A DNA stretch of 64,000 bases from Bacilli bacterium (GTDB lineage Bacteria > Bacillota_I > Bacilli_A > RF39 > UBA660), in assembly GCA_017460175.1 (NCBI GenBank), contig JAFUBO010000005.1:85082-149081 (forward strand), given 5' to 3'. The position numbers and the translations under genes are program-made. The notes under the pieces were generated by a model. It saw only the letters and a list, made by a program, of their open reading frames with translations, was not told where the DNA came from and ran no database searches. Every line of letters starts with the position of its first letter. Position 1 is the first letter of the stretch. Shown piece by piece: positions 62,123-64,000 of the stretch.

Positions 62123-62329
62123 ATGTTAAGATTAGACATTCAAATGTTTGCTGTTCCTTTTCGTAAAGTTTCAAAAACTAGAAAAAGAATGAGAAGAAGT
62201 CATAATGCTATGGAATTACCTGGTATGACTAAATGTCCAAAATGTGGGGAAATTATTAAACCTCATAGAATATGCCCAAAATGTGGTAGTTATAAAGGAA
62301 AAGTAGAAGTTGTAAAAGAAGGAGAATAA
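62123..62329 (+). CDS. rpmF: 50S ribosomal protein L32 with L27-like cleavable leader
   Basis: A 68-residue protein. The canonical L32 body starts at [18 protein letters not shown] and ends with the zinc ribbon CPKC ... CPKC. The ribosome-binding site AGGAG (62111-62115) sets translation at ATG 62123, adding MLRLDIQMF before that Ala. Those residues match the leader of Bacillota L27 (MLRLDLQFF in Bacillus), which the protease Prp removes at F9|A10. The ATG at 62144 (giving MFAVPF) has no ribosome-binding site. Cleavage is inferred, not shown. An alternative ATG at 62105 would extend further but is not spaced for AGGAG. Confidence 0.9.
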   Translation: MLRLDIQMFAVPFRKVSKTRKRMRRSHNAMELPGMTKCPKCGEIIKPHRICPKCGSYKGKVEVVKEGE

Positions 62330-62340
62330 TCTTCTTTTTT
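62314..62340 (+). terminator. rpmF terminator
   Basis: AAAAGAAG (62314-62321) pairs with CTTCTTTT (62331-62338); the TAA stop is in the loop. Confidence 0.75.
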
Positions 62341-62362
62341 TATTTACAAATATTTACAAATA
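62341..62362 (+). repeat. Short direct repeat upstream of a prepilin promoter
   Basis: TATTTACAAA occurs twice in tandem (62341-62360). No known protein-binding site recognised; possible operator. Confidence 0.4.
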
Positions 62363-62386
62363 TAGAGAAAAACTTGTTATTTTTAT

Positions 62387-62415
62387 TTGATAACTTAATC
62401 TCATCCGCTTATAAT
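62387..62415 (+). promoter_or_regulatory. Promoter for prepilin gene
   Basis: TTGATA (62387-62392), exactly 17 bases, TATAAT (62410-62415). Confidence 0.75.
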
Positions 62416-62434
62416 AAAATTATAAACAGGTGAT

Positions 62435-63208
62435 ATGATGAAAAAGAATAATAAAAAAGGATTTACTTTAGTAGAATTATTATGTGTTATTGTAATACTA
62501 GGTTTATTAATAACAGGTTCTGTTCTAGCTATTACAAAAATGATTGAACATTCTAAGAAAAAAAGTATAGAAGTACAAGAAAAACTTGTAGTAAAAGCTT
62601 GTCAAAGTTATGTTCAAGATCATAGAGAAAAAGCTCCTAAAGTAGTTGGAGAAAGTAAAAATATTACTTTGAGAGAATTAAAGGAATATAAGTATTTAAC
62701 TGAAGATATTTATAATCCTAATAAAGAATCATGTATGGAAAATTCTTATGTCCTTGTTACTAGACAAGAGAATAAAGAATTAAAGTTTTTACCATATTTA
62801 TATTGTGGTAATGATTCAAATGAGACAGGAATGATAGTACCTGAGCCAACTGTTAAAGTGTTATTTATTGATGATAATAATGAGAATACTAATAATTCAA
62901 TATTTAATAATCTAGATGCTAGTAGAATCTATATAGAACTTACAGGTGGAAGTACAAAAAATGGAAATTTAATTTCACTTGATAAATATAATTTGTCTAT
63001 TTCTATGCGTACAAAAAAAGATAAAGAATTAAAAGAATACTATAATTCGGGACCAATTTATGTTAGTACAAAAGATACTGTAACTATAGATGATAAAATT
63101 ACTAAATATGTTAATGCATATGATGCTACTAGTATAAATATAACAGTAACTGCTAAAAATGTTTTTGGTGGTGTTAAAGAAACTACAAGTATTGCTCAAA
63201 TAAACTAA
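62435..63208 (+). CDS. Type IV prepilin-like protein
   Basis: A 257-residue prepilin: KKNNKKG|FTLVELLCVIVILGLLI with +5 Glu. The pilin-like middle (residues 40-130, three Cys) resembles the corresponding part of the giant prepilin at 1383, and the C-terminal region (ASRIYIELTGGSTKNGN ... ISMRTKKD, then ITVTAKNVFGG) looks like an Ig-type domain. ATG 62435 or 62438 are both possible after AGGTGAT. It has a near-consensus promoter and its own terminator. Confidence 0.85.
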   Translation: MMKKNNKKGFTLVELLCVIVILGLLITGSVLAITKMIEHSKKKSIEVQEKLVVKACQSYVQDHREKAPKVVGESKNITLRELKEYKYLTEDIYNPNKESCMENSYVLVTRQENKELKFLPYLYCGNDSNETGMIVPEPTVKVLFIDDNNENTNNSIFNNLDASRIYIELTGGSTKNGNLISLDKYNLSISMRTKKDKELKEYYNSGPIYVSTKDTVTIDDKITKYVNAYDATSINITVTAKNVFGGVKETTSIAQIN

Positions 63209-63215
63209 ACTAGTA

Positions 63216-63245
63216 GAAACTAATATTTAATTAGTTTCTTTTTTT
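63216..63245 (+). terminator. Prepilin-gene terminator
   Basis: GAAACTAAT (63216-63224) pairs with ATTAGTTTC (63230-63238), then T's. Confidence 0.8.
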
Positions 63246-63254
63246 TGATATAAT
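63246..63254 (+). promoter_or_regulatory. Extended -10 promoter for AddB-like gene
   Basis: TGATATAAT, seven bases before GGTGAAG. Confidence 0.55.
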
Positions 63255-63270
63255 AATTTTGGTGAAGTAT

Positions 63271-64000
63271 ATGAATGAAAAGATGAAAATAATTATTTGC
63301 CCTAATGAAGAAAAGATGAAAATACTTTTGTCTTTTCATGATGATATAAATATATATCCTATTAAATTTATGACTAAAAATGAGTATATATCTAATTATT
63401 ATTTTTCATATAATGATGAAACTATTTACTATTTAATGAAAAAATATAATTTAAATATAGATGTATGTAAAGTATATTTAAATAATTTATATGTAATAGA
63501 TATAAATAAAGAGTATAAATCTTCAAAATTAAATTTTTTAAATGATATAAAAAAAGAACTTATTAATAATAATTTATTAAATTTTAATAATGGTTTTAAA
63601 AATTACTTAAAAGATAAGGATATAGAAATAAAAAATTACTATGATTTAGATTTATATGAAGAAGAAGCTTTAAATTATAAATGTAGTTTTAATAGTAATC
63701 CTATTAATTGTCCAGTATATGAATTTAATACTATGGAGGAAGAAGTTAGTTTTGTCTGTAGTGAGATAGTCAAATTATTAAATGATGGAGTAGATATTAA
63801 TAAGATTAGTTTATGTAATGTAAAAGATGACTATTATTACACAATAAAGAGAATTTTTTCTTACTATAATATTCCTATTAATATTCCGTTTAAACATAGT
63901 ATTTATTCTACTAAAGTAGTAAAAGATTATTTAGAAACTGGAATTGTTGATTTAGATGATATTAATAAATATCATATTAATAAGAAATTGATTAATAATA
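63271..64000 (+). CDS. AddB/RexB-like helicase-nuclease subunit, 3' truncated by window edge
   Basis: The frame opens with ATG 63271 after GGTGAAG and remains open to the end of the window (243 codons seen). MNEKMKIIICPNEEKMK and the later NCPVYEFNTMEEEVSFVCSE...VDINKISLCNVKDDYYYTIKRIF (quoted in pieces) match the E-x-x-x-I-x-x-L-x-x-G-x-x-x-x-x-I-x-x-x pattern of the inactivated helicase N-terminus of AddB proteins. The nuclease domain would lie beyond 64000. AddAB processes double-strand breaks. Confidence limited by truncation. Confidence 0.55.
   Translation, partial: MNEKMKIIICPNEEKMKILLSFHDDINIYPIKFMTKNEYISNYYFSYNDETIYYLMKKYNLNIDVCKVYLNNLYVIDINKEYKSSKLNFLNDIKKELINNNLLNFNNGFKNYLKDKDIEIKNYYDLDLYEEEALNYKCSFNSNPINCPVYEFNTMEEEVSFVCSEIVKLLNDGVDINKISLCNVKDDYYYTIKRIFSYYNIPINIPFKHSIYSTKVVKDYLETGIVDLDDINKYHINKKLINN

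Noticed and set aside
62123-62160. [10 protein letters not shown] leader as a sign of a phage capsid gene
   Set aside because: Similar leaders occur in phage structural proteins cleaved by Prp, but the rest of the protein is a full L32 with zinc ribbon, in the standard yceD-rpmF context, with no phage genes nearby.
1-64000. Mycoplasma-type code (TGA = Trp)
   Set aside because: Trp residues in conserved motifs are TGG, and TGA ends several genes (12930-12932, 28714-28716), so the standard code applies.
1-64000. Prophage or insertion sequence
   Set aside because: No integrase, transposase, terminase or terminal inverted repeats seen.

Overview
This 64-kb window is a chromosomal segment of a very AT-rich, low-GC Gram-positive bacterium (Bacillota, class Bacilli). 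It uses the standard code: TGG is the Trp codon and TGA is used as a stop. Class B PBP and FtsW genes show a peptidoglycan wall. L-lactate dehydrogenase and transketolase suggest fermentative metabolism. Dispersed type IV-type prepilins plus a PilB ATPase, together with SirA-, YlbJ- and SpoIIID-like genes, recall small-genome gut Bacilli of the RF39 or Erysipelotrichales-like kind. The exact taxon is inference. I saw no prophage, insertion sequence, CRISPR array or rRNA. Coding is dense and no gene-free stretch exceeds 300 bases; the longest (4932-5185) holds a promoter and a T-box.

Layout. 1-9.8 kb: 3' part of a divergent RNB-type ribonuclease, a giant prepilin-like adhesin, T-box/thrS, dnaG, rpoD. 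9.8-16.7 kb: trmK, an exported protein, DUF3792 and YetF membrane proteins, a GHL10 glycosidase, two prepilins, nfo and a DUF2624-like gene. 16.8-26.4 kb: PBP, rpmG, efp, ftsK, deoD, the YmfF/YmfH M16 pair and an anchored unknown. 26.4-31.1 kb: lepA, double-HTH SpoIIID-like gene, hemW, HD hydrolase, tmk-like kinase. 31.1-36.6 kb: pilB divergent from two minor prepilins, ylbJ-like, ylbL-like, membrane unknown. 36.7-45.3 kb: YitT, ADP-ribosylglycohydrolase/PncC pair, two PlsC acyltransferases, alpha/beta hydrolase, DUF1307-like lipoprotein, GDPD, tRNA-Thr(CGU), NlpC/P60, transglutaminase-like protein, SDR. 45.4-50.1 kb: a four-gene operon of unrecognised proteins, the most accessory-looking block. 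50.2-64 kb: tkt-sirA, ftsW, ldh, polysaccharide deacetylase, two FAD enzymes, YugP-like protease, MYG1, yceD-rpmF, a prepilin, and the start of an AddB-like gene.

The most striking single observation is in rpmF. The ribosome-binding-site-supported start gives ribosomal protein L32 a ten-residue leader ([10 protein letters not shown]) nearly identical to the Prp-cleaved leader of Bacillota L27 (MLRLDLQFFA in Bacillus). Cleavage at the equivalent F9|A10 bond would create exactly the usual mature L32 N-terminus (AVPF...).

Expression signals are unusually uniform. Many genes carry an extended -10 (TGnTATAAT) only 6-20 bases before an AGGTGAT-type ribosome-binding site, implying very short leaders. 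Many genes end inside their own intrinsic terminator, often with the stop codon in the hairpin loop. Two minus-strand genes have ATA or ATT where the start ATG is expected. Several neighbourhoods (nfo with DUF2624, tkt-sirA, ylbJ-ylbL, the ftsK-ymfF-ymfH region) echo the Bacillus chromosome, so sporulation-associated genes appear to be retained in what may be a non-sporulating lineage.
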